This document shows, in pieces, positions 1-8,039 of a stretch of DNA of 40,762 nucleotides. Source of the DNA: Bacteriovoracaceae bacterium UBA4097 (GTDB lineage Bacteria; Bdellovibrionota; Bacteriovoracia; Bacteriovoracales; Bacteriovoracaceae); assembly GCA_002381765.1 (NCBI GenBank), contig DFXX01000060.1, positions 14,446-55,207 on the forward strand. The letters run 5' to 3'. Below the pieces are notes generated by a model. That model was not told the DNA's origin. It worked only from the letters and a program-made list of their open reading frames with translations, and ran no database searches. The position numbers were made by a program, and so were the translations under genes. How positions within the stretch are numbered: position 1 is the stretch's first letter; each line of letters opens with the position of its first letter.

Positions 1-418
1 AAACCTCATTTACTAAAGTCATCAGTTTATCAAGGACGGCCAGACCATTTTCAAGCTGCTTAAGTTCAGTTGAGGATAATTCATTCAAAGAATTCTCTAA
101 CCGTTCTTCTACTTGTCCCAATACGATGCCTAGTGTTTTATTACCTTTACTCGTTAAGTTTAGGTTAAGACAGCGACCGTCTTTACCTGGAGATCTTTTA
201 ATTAAATCTTTGCTGACTAAACCGTTAACCATCTTTGAGACAGCAGCTAATGAGACTTGAAATGTTTCGGCCATTTGAGTTTGGCCTTGACCTTCTTTCA
301 CTAAGAGTAGCACTCTTAAATGATGAATCGTGATGCTACCATCGAGGGAATTCGTCGATAATCGACGAATAGTCCGTATGGAGACTGGGATGATCCTAAG
401 GATCTCTTTAGCGAGCAT
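1..418 (-). CDS. MarR-family transcriptional regulator (C-terminus beyond window)
   Basis: A winged helix-turn-helix repressor of the MarR family, cut by the left window edge after about 139 codons. Translating the minus strand from the ATG at 418 gives a helix-turn-helix segment near residues 33-65 (H-H-L-R-V-L-L-L-V, then Q-T-Q-M-A-E and A-A-V-S-K-M-V-N). The wing follows as I-K-R-S-P-G-K-D-G-R-C, then L-T-S-K-G. This is the normal MarR order. The frame is open upstream to 467 without another ATG. The chosen ATG has GAGG only three bases upstream, so a TTG at 427 or 445 is possible. It lies 67 bp downstream of the beta-barrel gene on the same strand. A TTAAC/GTTAA inverted repeat just upstream suggests self-regulation. 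Ligand and targets are unknown. The family call is firm. Confidence 0.9.
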   Translation of the reverse strand, partial: MLAKEILRIIPVSIRTIRRLSTNSLDGSITIHHLRVLLLVKEGQGQTQMAETFQVSLAAVSKMVNGLVSKDLIKRSPGKDGRCLNLNLTSKGNKTLGIVLGQVEERLENSLNELSSTELKQLENGLAVLDKLMTLVNEV

Positions 419-437
419 GGGCCTCAATTGTTGATTG

Positions 438-450
438 TTAACCAAGTTAA
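438..450. promoter_or_regulatory. Candidate MarR operator, 5-bp inverted repeat
   Basis: The plus strand reads TTAAC CAA GTTAA, a perfect 5-bp inverted repeat with a 3-bp centre. It lies 20 bp upstream of the MarR start codon. MarR proteins usually bind short palindromes over their own promoters, and the layout resembles that class of site. Whether it is bound is inference. Confidence 0.35.
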
Positions 451-471
451 GTATATGAAGGAGATTTGATC

Positions 472-489
472 ATGTCTACAGTAGTCTAG
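472..489 (+). other. Five-codon ORF behind a strong ribosome binding site
   Basis: AAGGAG at 458-463 is followed eight bases later by ATG and only four further codons (M-S-T-V-V) before TAG. The stop overlaps the end of the convergent beta-barrel gene. It diverges from the MarR gene, where a regulated target gene often starts. It may be the remnant of a deleted target, a leader peptide, or chance. Confidence 0.25.
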
Positions 490-1406
490 TGCGAATATTT
501 AAGATTAAAACCTAGGAAATAGCCACTTTCCAGATTTAGTAAAAACTTTTTGGATTCATTGAAATTCTCGGCTTCGTATAGTTGACGATCAAAAGCGACT
601 CCGGCCATAAGATCAAATCTCAGATTTCTGCTGAAGCCACCTTCAAGGCCAAGTCCTATTCTTCTTTCAAACCAAAAGAATCTATCATCTACATTTTCTC
701 TGTCATGTCGGAAATAACTTAAAGGTGCTTGCTCAAAAGCAAAGTAAGGCCGAAGAAATTTATGCTTTGTATAGAGAAGCCTTAGTCGATGATTCCACGG
801 CATAAGACCCATATAACGGATGGTCCAATTAGAGGAGAGGGGAGTCATCCAATAGATAAAAGGAAAACCTATAATAAGTCCCTTATCACGCGACATTTCC
901 TTTACCCAAAAGAATCCGGGCAGGGGAATATTGTTCAAGAAGGTGCGATTATTGGAATAATTTAAAACTCCGTACCAGCGAGGAGAAAATTTCTGAATAT
1001 AATTAAGGCCAATCGTTCCATCCTTACTATTCTTAAAAGGTCTATCTGAAGCACTTCCATAACTAGCACTCATAAACCAAAAGTGCCCATTCTCCATCAT
1101 TCGGCGATACCCTAGACTTCCTTGAATATTGGCATAATCATTCAGTCGGGAATTATCTCCTGATAGATTTAACTTCTGGTATCTGCCTCCCACGGTGAGA
1201 GCATTTTTGCCTTCTTTTATAGTGTGCCCGAGGGCCAGATTGGAAAAATGAAGCTTAGATCTATCGTTATTTTCAAGTTCTCTATCTGGTGAATAGAGCT
1301 GGTCCACCTCTAAGACTGTTTGAGGAGCATGTTCTGAGAGAAAAGAAAAATCCTGGGCCCACAGGCCCGTGTTCCAACCAAGTAAAACGATTATAATAAA
1401 CCACAT
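486..1406 (-). CDS. Exported beta-barrel-like protein of unknown function (possibly DUF6268-like)
   Basis: A 306-residue protein with an N-terminal signal peptide (hydrophobic residues 2-16, cleavage near W-A-Q). The mature part is rich in alternating aromatic and hydrophobic strands separated by polar turns and ends in a strand finishing K-Y-S-H. This is typical of an outer-membrane beta-barrel. The strand-turn pattern (for example G-S-L-G-Y-R-R and G-L-G-L-E-G-G-F) recalls the DUF6268 family, but that link is from memory. No enzymatic motif is visible. The ATG at 1406 has no Shine-Dalgarno sequence, and a TATGAT box ends six bases before it, so the mRNA may be leaderless. It shares a strand with the MarR gene 67 bp downstream. 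Confidence 0.6.
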   Translation of the reverse strand: MWFIIIVLLGWNTGLWAQDFSFLSEHAPQTVLEVDQLYSPDRELENNDRSKLHFSNLALGHTIKEGKNALTVGGRYQKLNLSGDNSRLNDYANIQGSLGYRRMMENGHFWFMSASYGSASDRPFKNSKDGTIGLNYIQKFSPRWYGVLNYSNNRTFLNNIPLPGFFWVKEMSRDKGLIIGFPFIYWMTPLSSNWTIRYMGLMPWNHRLRLLYTKHKFLRPYFAFEQAPLSYFRHDRENVDDRFFWFERRIGLGLEGGFSRNLRFDLMAGVAFDRQLYEAENFNESKKFLLNLESGYFLGFNLKYSH

Positions 1407-1412
1407 TTATCT

Positions 1413-1418
1413 ATCATA
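1413..1418 (-). promoter_or_regulatory. -10 box abutting the start codon of the beta-barrel gene
   Basis: On the minus strand TATGAT (five of six matches to TATAAT) is followed by exactly six bases and then the ATG at 1406-1404. Transcription would begin at or next to the start codon. The -35 region is poor (TTTTAA at 17 bp). Confidence 0.35.
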
Positions 1419-1475
1419 AAGAGAGCTTAATCATATTAAAAGGGAGATTTTCAAATTGATGAAATTAGTCCGCTT

Positions 1476-1481
1476 TATAAT
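1476..1481 (+). promoter_or_regulatory. Consensus -10 box upstream of the serine protease gene
   Basis: A perfect TATAAT lies 73 bp upstream of the protease start codon. A TTGATG at 1456-1461 is only 14 bp away, so the -35 element is uncertain. Confidence 0.4.
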
Positions 1482-1554
1482 GAGAGTAAATGTAAGATGG
1501 CGATGCCGTGGCCAAAGGTCTAAGGTTTATAGGTAACATTCTCAAGGAGGAGAT

Positions 1555-2814
1555 ATGAAAAGATTTGCCTTAATAACTTTGCTTGGATTTTCCTTCCAGG
1601 CCTTGGCCGCTACCGAAACAACTTATTTTCCACCATTGGATATTTTAGAAATTCATTCTAAAGAGCTGGCAGCGGAGAATAAAGGCGAAGCCCCTCGCTT
1701 TGCTGTTCCTCATGAAGTTGCCATCAGGCCAGTGAAGTTTCAGGATTGGGATAAGACTTTTGATAGTTTTATATGGTCACACCGAGTTCACGCACCAAAT
1801 GCCATTTCACTAAATTTTGGCTTTACCAAGTTTTATCTCCCGGAAGGCGCAGAACTTAATATCTTCTCCACTGACAGAACAAAATTTATCAGAACTTTTA
1901 CTTCAGAAGACAATAATGTTCATAATCAACTTTGGACTCCCGTCATTCTCAGTGATGATGTCACTATCGAACTATCAGTTCCTGAAGACGTTATAAATGA
2001 AGTTCAACTTGAGATAGGCCATGTGGGACAGGGCTTCCGTCAATTCGGGCAAAGCACATTGAAGGCAGGGTCTTGTAATATTGACGTTGCTTGTGAAGAT
2101 TCTAAAGGCTGGGAAAATGAAGTAAATACTGTTGGGGTTATCTCAACGGGTGGTTCAACTTTCTGTACCGGCTTTATGGTAAACAACACCAATAATGATA
2201 AAACTCCTTTTTTCATGACGGCCAATCATTGCCGCATTAATGCAGGAAACGCTGCCAGCCTGGTGGTGTACTGGAATTATCAGACGGCCCAATGTAAGGG
2301 GGCCAGAAATGGTAAACTTACAGATTTTCAATCAGGATCTGTTCACCTCGCCTCAAATGCAGCCTCAGACTTCTCATTAGTAAAACTTCTTCGTCAGCCA
2401 AGAGAGGAATGGAATGTTCGTTACGCAGGCTGGGATGCAACTGAAAATATAGGTACACCAGCAGTGGCCATTCATCACCCTAATACAGATGAAAAATCAA
2501 TCTCCTTTGAAAATGATCCTACCGTTCTTTCTTCTTATGGAGGTGGCCAGTCACCTGGAGACGGGACACATGTTAAGGTTATCGATTGGGATAAGGGAAC
2601 AACAGAGCCGGGTTCTTCAGGTTCACCTTTATTTGATGATAATCACCGCGTAATTGGTCAGCTTCATGGCGGCGGAGCAGCTTGTGGAAATAATCTTCCC
2701 GACTACTACGGAAGATTCCATACCTCTTGGCAGGGCTCTGGTACGGCCAAGACTCGTTTAATGGATCATCTTGATCCGCAAAATACGGGAAGACTTACTA
2801 CCGATACTCTTTAG
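1555..2814 (+). CDS. Secreted trypsin-fold serine protease, lysyl-endopeptidase-like
   Basis: A 419-residue exported protease of the chymotrypsin fold. A signal peptide spans residues 1-18 (ending A-L-A), followed by a propeptide-like region to about 170 and then the catalytic domain. The triad is visible: His225 in T-A-N-H-C, Asp272 in A-S-D-F-S, and Ser355 in G-S-S-G-S-P. The G-S-S-G-S-P motif and the paired cysteines (near 173, 179, 204, 226, 248 and 377) match Achromobacter protease I-type lysyl endopeptidases. Lysine specificity is not proven from sequence. AGGAGGAG precedes the ATG. It is followed by a GC-rich terminator hairpin, so it is probably monocistronic. It likely degrades extracellular or prey protein (inference). 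Confidence 0.88.
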   Translation: MKRFALITLLGFSFQALAATETTYFPPLDILEIHSKELAAENKGEAPRFAVPHEVAIRPVKFQDWDKTFDSFIWSHRVHAPNAISLNFGFTKFYLPEGAELNIFSTDRTKFIRTFTSEDNNVHNQLWTPVILSDDVTIELSVPEDVINEVQLEIGHVGQGFRQFGQSTLKAGSCNIDVACEDSKGWENEVNTVGVISTGGSTFCTGFMVNNTNNDKTPFFMTANHCRINAGNAASLVVYWNYQTAQCKGARNGKLTDFQSGSVHLASNAASDFSLVKLLRQPREEWNVRYAGWDATENIGTPAVAIHHPNTDEKSISFENDPTVLSSYGGGQSPGDGTHVKVIDWDKGTTEPGSSGSPLFDDNHRVIGQLHGGGAACGNNLPDYYGRFHTSWQGSGTAKTRLMDHLDPQNTGRLTTDTL

Positions 2815-2819
2815 GTCAC

Positions 2820-2840
2820 AGGGGGTCATCACGACCCCCT
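2820..2840 (+). terminator. Terminator-like hairpin after the serine protease gene
   Basis: AGGGGGTC, loop ATCAC, GACCCCCT: a perfect 8-bp GC-rich stem starting six bases after the stop codon. The downstream tract is pyrimidine-rich (CTCTCTGTACTTCTCTCTT) rather than pure T, so efficiency is uncertain. Confidence 0.65.
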
Positions 2841-2895
2841 ACTCTCTGTACTTCTCTCTTCCCATCCTTATGGGTAATCAAGTAGAATCATCAGG

Positions 2896-4899
2896 ATGTT
2901 TAAATTCATTCGCCGCTTCAATCATGCCCGCTTATTAGATGAGAATCGAGCAGACATCTTGACTCTCCTCTCTGGTTTAAATCCTGATCACTCTTATGAA
3001 GAGAGGGTGGAAGCTTTAAAAAAAATAATGAATTGGATCAGGCAACCAGTTATCGTGCCAAACGGGGCCACGCCAGATCATTTCCAGGCAAGAAACATTC
3101 GATTTAAATTTATTCTGCAATTCCTGGAAAGGCATCCAGATCATGCTAAAGTCTTCATTAATAGCTTTCAGGAAATTACTCACAGAGGAATGGCCGTCCG
3201 TCTTTATTGCCTGACTGGAATCCCAGAGAACACAGGCTTTATCAATGAATTAACTGATCGAGTAATTCAGCGTATTCTCCCTCCTACCTTTAGAGAAAAG
3301 GATCTCGCGGAAATTTTTAAAATTGTCTTTACTGAAGATGAAGATGCCATCTGGTTTGAGCAGAACGCCATGGAGATCATTCCTCCCTTAAAAGAGCTGT
3401 TTAATAAACATGACATTTCCTACGAAGGGCTAAAGCTCGATCAAAATGACGCCTTAGTTGTATTGGGCTCTCAAGTTGCTTCATTAGGAATTTCAAAAAA
3501 CATCAGAAGACATTTGGGCAAGAGGCAGATTTCTGAGTCGAGCTTTATTAAACTTGCCATGGCAATTAACCGGTTAGAGCCCGACTCAACCATCTTGGAT
3601 GAGATATCCAGATGCCGTATAAATCTTCTTGATGTGAGAGAAAATATTGAGGCCAGTGGTGTTTCGGTTGAGCTTATTTATCTTTTAGAAAAAATCGATG
3701 CTCTCTTAAACCGCATAGAGATGATTCTATATTTGCGGCATTCTAGCTATGAGCATGACCAGATATATATAATTTCCCGATTCATTGGCAAACTCATTCG
3801 CGATGAGCTGATGAGCTTAGGCGTAAAGGATTATATACGCCAGAATCTCCATATGCTTACTCGTAAAATTGTAGAGAGAGCTGGAGATAAGGGAGATACC
3901 TACATTGCTCATACCCTAGCAGAAAGAAGAGACCTTTTTATTGCGGCATCCTGGGCAGGCGTACTTACTGCCTTTACTGCCGTAATTAAGTTCTGGATTG
4001 GTCTAGGGAATCTCGCTCTCTTCTTCGAAGGCTTCTTCTTTTTCATCAATTATGCTGTAGGATTTCTTCTGATGCAGTACTGGCATCTCGCACTTTCCAG
4101 TAAGCAGCCCGCCTACACTGCTTCGGCCTTATCAAAGAAGTTTGAAAATTTTTTACTTACAAAGGAGCTCTCCGAAGTTGTTTTGGAAGTAAGAAAGGTT
4201 AATTACTCTCAGTTTCTGGCCTCTTTTGCCAATCTTCTCTTGGTCGTCCCGGTTATCATTGCTTTAGACTGGGGATGGAAGCTTGCAACAGGAGAGCATA
4301 TTGTATCTCAACAAATTGCTTCTGATATCATTGCCAAACATAACCCTTTTACCAGTCTCACCATTCCTTTTGCCTTCCTCACAGGCATTCTTCTCTGGGT
4401 ATCAAGTGTAATTGCTGGGTGGACAGAAAACTGGATAGTCTTTAGAAATATCCCTATACTCATTAAAGAAAATTCCGTACTCAAAAATTTATTTGGTAAA
4501 GAGAAGACGGCCCAGATGGCAAACGGTCTCCCCTCCATGATGGCCGGAGTAGCAGGTAATCTTTCCATAGCCTTTTTATTGGCAAGCCCCATCATTCTGG
4601 GAAAGATAACTGGTATTCCTTTGGATATCCGACACGTAACTCTAGCAGCAGGGACTATTACTCTCGCCCTGACCGGTATGGAATGGCAATTAAGTGACTG
4701 GCCCATCGCAGTTAATATGATTATCAGTGTACTTAGTATTGGCGTGCTTAATTTTGGAGTTAGCTTCTACTGTGCGATCAGAATGGCCGCACTAGCAAGA
4801 AATGTTAACCCTAAGTACTTAAAGATTATCTTCAAGTTCGCCTTTAAACTTCGGCGCCCCGGTAGAATCAAGCAAATACCTACAAACAATGAACATTGA
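2896..4899 (+). CDS. Gcr-family multi-pass membrane protein (annotated elsewhere as site-specific recombinase)
   Basis: A 667-residue protein matching the SpecificRecomb/Gcr family in length and layout. A largely helical soluble N-terminal half (about 1-345) precedes a membrane half with hydrophobic segments near 352-400, 436-463, 483-516, 543-571 and 604-633. Family-typical blocks are visible: L-A-E-R-R-D-L-F-I at the first membrane entry, S-S-K-Q-P-A-Y-T-A, and G-I-P-L-D-I-R-H-V-T-L-A-A-G. The recombinase name comes from early work on Neisseria. Nothing here resembles a tyrosine or serine recombinase, so the real role is unknown. The Shine-Dalgarno before the ATG is weak (CAGG). Its 3' end overlaps the convergent response regulator gene by 20 bp. 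Confidence 0.82.
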   Translation: MFKFIRRFNHARLLDENRADILTLLSGLNPDHSYEERVEALKKIMNWIRQPVIVPNGATPDHFQARNIRFKFILQFLERHPDHAKVFINSFQEITHRGMAVRLYCLTGIPENTGFINELTDRVIQRILPPTFREKDLAEIFKIVFTEDEDAIWFEQNAMEIIPPLKELFNKHDISYEGLKLDQNDALVVLGSQVASLGISKNIRRHLGKRQISESSFIKLAMAINRLEPDSTILDEISRCRINLLDVRENIEASGVSVELIYLLEKIDALLNRIEMILYLRHSSYEHDQIYIISRFIGKLIRDELMSLGVKDYIRQNLHMLTRKIVERAGDKGDTYIAHTLAERRDLFIAASWAGVLTAFTAVIKFWIGLGNLALFFEGFFFFINYAVGFLLMQYWHLALSSKQPAYTASALSKKFENFLLTKELSEVVLEVRKVNYSQFLASFANLLLVVPVIIALDWGWKLATGEHIVSQQIASDIIAKHNPFTSLTIPFAFLTGILLWVSSVIAGWTENWIVFRNIPILIKENSVLKNLFGKEKTAQMANGLPSMMAGVAGNLSIAFLLASPIILGKITGIPLDIRHVTLAAGTITLALTGMEWQLSDWPIAVNMIISVLSIGVLNFGVSFYCAIRMAALARNVNPKYLKIIFKFAFKLRRPGRIKQIPTNNEH

Positions 4900-5257
4900 T
4901 CATATCCAATAGATCATCCAGCTCCATGGGTTTTTGCAGTCTGATGACATTCTGAGGAATGCTGGCAGATTCATTCAACTCTCCCATAGCAGAACAAAAG
5001 GCCATCGGGATAGAAGCAAGTGGAGATGAGGCATCAGATATCATTTCCTGAATAAAGGTGATACCATCCATCACCGGCATCATATAGTCCACGATGAGAA
5101 GACCTGGATAATTTTGAGGAGACATATCCCTCAGGGCCTTTAGGGCAACTTCTCCATTCTCAAAAGTTCGCACACTATAACCTTCATTTGAAATTGCATA
5201 TTCAAGAACATCTCTTACATCTTGATCGTCATCTATAATGAAGATTTTTTTTGTCAT
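4880..5257 (-). CDS. Single-domain response regulator (CheY-like receiver)
   Basis: A 125-residue stand-alone receiver domain without an output domain. The acidic pocket is Asp10/Asp11, the phospho-acceptor is Asp57 (I-V-D-Y-M-M-P), the switch Ser is Ser89 and the conserved Lys is Lys109 in Q-K-P. Its ATG overlaps the stop codon of the upstream histidine kinase gene by 4 bp (ATGA), so the two are translationally coupled and almost certainly form a cognate pair. With no output domain it probably acts by protein contact or as a phosphorelay intermediate. The 3' end overlaps the convergent Gcr gene by 20 bp. Confidence 0.92.
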   Translation of the reverse strand: MTKKIFIIDDDQDVRDVLEYAISNEGYSVRTFENGEVALKALRDMSPQNYPGLLIVDYMMPVMDGITFIQEMISDASSPLASIPMAFCSAMGELNESASIPQNVIRLQKPMELDDLLDMINVHCL

Positions 5258-6609
5258 AATTGGGCCAATGGGAGTTCAACGGTAAATGTTGAACCTATGT
5301 TTAATTCACTCTCAACTCTAATCGCTCCCCCATGGGCCTCGACTATTTGTTTTGCAATATAAAGTCCTAATCCTAGTCCACTGACCTCACTTGCAGGAAC
5401 AGCTCTTCTAAAGCGGGTAAAGATCTTCTCTTTATCCTGACCATCAATACCGATACCCTGATCAATGATCGCGACATGGGCCGCATCGCCCTTGGTAATA
5501 ATCTCAACCGAGACTGGCCGCCCCCGTCCATAGCGATAGGCATTATTTAAAAGATTCCCCATGACTTGCTCAATTCGAAAGCGATCGCAGAGAACCTCGC
5601 AAGGATCGCATCTTTTTAAAGCAGGAGCTATCCGGTTATTATCTTCAAACATTGACCGGTTTCTCTCCAGGACTTCGGAAGCAAGTAGCGCGAGGTTTAC
5701 TTTTTCAGGTTGTATGGAGAGCTTACCCGAACGAATGCGGGAAATGTCTAGCATATCATCAACCAAGCGAGTAAGTCGCTTCACCTGGCGGTCAACTTCA
5801 TCTGCTAAGCGATCAATCCTCTCATGGGAGTAGGCCATCTGATCATTCTTAGCGACCGATCTTTTAAAAAGCTGAGACTGAAGTTTCAATGAAGTCAAAG
5901 GTGTCTTGAGTTCATGAGAGGCAATTGAGAGAAACTCATCACGGTAGAAAAGGGCCTCGTGGAGGGCCTCTTCTGATTTCTTTTTATCCGTGATGTCATT
6001 ACTTGTTCCCAAGATCCTCATTGGAATACCAAAAGCATCATATTCAACTTTGCCAGAGACGGTAATCCAGTTTAGAGATTCACCTTTGGTGATCCTGAAT
6101 TCCATATTAACTTTTCCAGAGATCTGTGAATGATGAAGGGCCTCTTTAACTTTTTCTCTGTCATCAGGAAAAACCCCAGACAGAAAATTATTTAACTCAT
6201 CGGATTTATCATGCTCAATATTGGCTTTTCCTCGATTAGATTTGAAATTGAACTCCCAAATCCCAATCTGCGAAGACTCTAAGGCCACTTTCAGTCTCTT
6301 TTCTCGCTCTCTTAAATCTGATTCAATGTGAAGATGCTTACGAAGAAGAAAAAGCATCACAAGGGAACTCATACCGAAAAGAGAAGTGAAAAAGAGTGGC
6401 ACCCCTAGACCAGTAAGACCCAGAGTTATTAGGAGCAGCATCAGAAAGCCCGCCCTACTGCCCCAGAGAAAGCAGCCGGTCAAAAGCACCGGATATGCCA
6501 GAAGAAATATTGACTCGCCTAGACTAGAGGGAAAGAGAAAGTAGAGCATGCAAATGATCAAAGAAGCCGAAAAAGAATAACCATATCTCTTTATCGCTGC
6601 TAGCTGCAT
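5254..6609 (-). CDS. Membrane sensor histidine kinase with PAS domain
   Basis: A 451-residue kinase. Residues about 10-90 form three or four hydrophobic membrane segments with almost no periplasmic loop, so it probably senses within the membrane or cytoplasm. A PAS domain follows (about 105-212, ending in D-I-T-D-K-K), then HisKA with His232 in A-S-H-E-L-K-T-P, and the ATPase domain with the N box N-L-L-N-N-A (352-357), D-Q-G-I-G at 383-387 and G-L-G-L-G-L at 411-416. All catalytic motifs are intact. I chose the ATG at 6609 because AAGGAG lies five bases upstream; the TTG one codon earlier is too close. It is co-translated with the receiver gene downstream. Confidence 0.92.
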   Translation of the reverse strand: MQLAAIKRYGYSFSASLIICMLYFLFPSSLGESIFLLAYPVLLTGCFLWGSRAGFLMLLLITLGLTGLGVPLFFTSLFGMSSLVMLFLLRKHLHIESDLREREKRLKVALESSQIGIWEFNFKSNRGKANIEHDKSDELNNFLSGVFPDDREKVKEALHHSQISGKVNMEFRITKGESLNWITVSGKVEYDAFGIPMRILGTSNDITDKKKSEEALHEALFYRDEFLSIASHELKTPLTSLKLQSQLFKRSVAKNDQMAYSHERIDRLADEVDRQVKRLTRLVDDMLDISRIRSGKLSIQPEKVNLALLASEVLERNRSMFEDNNRIAPALKRCDPCEVLCDRFRIEQVMGNLLNNAYRYGRGRPVSVEIITKGDAAHVAIIDQGIGIDGQDKEKIFTRFRRAVPASEVSGLGLGLYIAKQIVEAHGGAIRVESELNIGSTFTVELPLAQL

Positions 6610-6815
6610 CAAAACTCCTTGCTCTCAAAGAGGCTTTGTATCAAATCTTAAGGTTACTGTCATCCAACTCGTGAGGTTTATTAATACGGAAATCCTCACC
6701 CATAAAAAAAATTAACTATCAATTTAAGATTAACTTAAACTTGATTGATCAAAATAATTTTACCGATCTTTAACTTAACTCTTCCTTGATTATCACTCAC
6801 AAGTGCTGGCCTTCA

Positions 6816-6844
6816 TTGACTCCTATTCATCACAGGTCTATCTC
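6816..6844 (+). promoter_or_regulatory. Candidate promoter of the dehydrogenase-gal operon
   Basis: TTGACT (five of six) and TATCTC (weak) are separated by 17 bp, 30 bp upstream of the first gene. A 12-bp palindrome CTCTTTAAAGAG at 6842-6853 covers the expected transcription start and could be an operator. The weak -10 lowers confidence. Confidence 0.35.
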
Positions 6845-6873
6845 TTTAAAGAGCTATTATCAGGGAGTACTTC

Positions 6874-8031
6874 ATGAAAGCCGTAAGATACCATCGACCA
6901 AAAAAAATCACTGTCGATAATGTTCCCGATCCCAAGATAGAAAACAAAAACGATATTATCTTGAAAGTCACTTCAACTGCCATTTGTGGTTCAGATCTTC
7001 ACATCTATAATGGTTTTATCCCTCAAGTAAAACCCATGGCCCTAGGTCATGAATTCATGGGCCTCGTTGAAGAAGTGGGACCAGATATCACACATCTGAA
7101 ACGTGGCGATAGAGTGGTTGTTCCCTTTCCCATTGCTTGTGGCCACTGCTTTTTCTGTGAGCATCAGATTCACACTCAGTGTGAGAACACTAATCCTAAC
7201 TACGGTCCGGAAGGAGGGTTGCTGCTTGAAAAGAATGCCGCTCTTTTTGGATATACCGATCTCTATGGAGGAATCGAAGGTGGACAGGCCGAATATGTGC
7301 GAGTGCCCCAGGCCCAGTTTGGTCCAAGAAAAGTTTCAGAAAAAATGACAGATGAGCAAGTCCTCTTCCTAACCGATATCTTTCCTACTGGTTATTCGGC
7401 CATCGATTGGGCAAACCTAAAAGGTGGTGAGACCGTAGCAGTCTTTGGTTGTGGACCTGTTGGGGTCATGGCCATGAAGGCGGCCTGGCTAAAGGGCGCG
7501 GGCAGAGTTATTGGCGTAGATTGTTTAAATTACCGTTTAGAAATTGCCAAAAAAAGCGGCAAGGCCGAAGTCATTAACTTTAAAGAAAATGATCCTATAG
7601 AAGCTATAAGGGAAATGACAGGTGGTAGAGGAGCAGATGTTTGTGTAGATGCAGCAGGCATGGAAGCTGAAAGAAATGTGTTGGAAAAGGTTTCAAACAT
7701 GGCACATCTACAAGCGGGAACTTTGAATGCCTTAAAAATGTGTACCAGTGCTGTTCGCCGAGGAGGAACTGTTTCCATAGTAGGAGTCTATGCCACCACT
7801 TACGATAATTTTCCTCTGGGTCAGATGTTTGACAAGATGATCAATCTTAAAATGGGCCAGGCCCCTGTTCAAAGATACATCGATGAACTTATGGCCTTAG
7901 TGGATCAGAACAAAGTTATTCTTGATGACATCATCACTCATAAGCTTCCACTAGATCGGGCGCCTGAGGCCTATCATATGTTCTGCAACAAAGAAGACAA
8001 TTGTATGAAGGTTATTCTAAAGCCTCACTAG
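6874..8031 (+). CDS. Zinc-dependent alcohol dehydrogenase (formaldehyde dehydrogenase-like MDR family)
   Basis: A 385-residue medium-chain dehydrogenase. Catalytic zinc ligands are Cys38 (A-I-C-G-S-D-L-H) and His59 (G-H-E-F-M-G). The structural zinc site is complete at Cys89, Cys92, Cys95 and Cys103. The NAD(P)-binding Rossmann motif is G-C-G-P-V-G near 190-195. The length and an extra stretch in the cofactor half resemble the glutathione-dependent formaldehyde dehydrogenase-like group rather than simple ethanol dehydrogenases. The substrate cannot be fixed. AGGGAG precedes the ATG. It is first in an operon with a glutathionyl-hydroquinone reductase and gal genes, with eight bases between its stop and the next start, so an aldehyde or sugar-alcohol substrate is plausible. 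Confidence 0.88.
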   Translation: MKAVRYHRPKKITVDNVPDPKIENKNDIILKVTSTAICGSDLHIYNGFIPQVKPMALGHEFMGLVEEVGPDITHLKRGDRVVVPFPIACGHCFFCEHQIHTQCENTNPNYGPEGGLLLEKNAALFGYTDLYGGIEGGQAEYVRVPQAQFGPRKVSEKMTDEQVLFLTDIFPTGYSAIDWANLKGGETVAVFGCGPVGVMAMKAAWLKGAGRVIGVDCLNYRLEIAKKSGKAEVINFKENDPIEAIREMTGGRGADVCVDAAGMEAERNVLEKVSNMAHLQAGTLNALKMCTSAVRRGGTVSIVGVYATTYDNFPLGQMFDKMINLKMGQAPVQRYIDELMALVDQNKVILDDIITHKLPLDRAPEAYHMFCNKEDNCMKVILKPH

Positions 8032-8039
8032 GAGAGATT

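Noticed and set aside
4308..4706. Reading frame on the minus strand inside the Gcr gene
   Set aside because: It lies wholly within a well-supported gene, has no ribosome site and encodes low-complexity shadow protein; the same holds for other internal frames such as 7103-7348, 11284-11592 and 31333-31737.
2896..4899. Gcr 'site-specific recombinase' as evidence of a mobile element
   Set aside because: No flanking repeats, no transposase or integrase motifs, and the protein is mainly membrane helices; the name alone does not support mobility.
6685..6714. GTGAGG...CCTCAC inverted repeat followed by an A-run as a terminator
   Set aside because: On the plus strand the tract is A, not T, and on the minus strand the T-run precedes the stem; no gene ends there.
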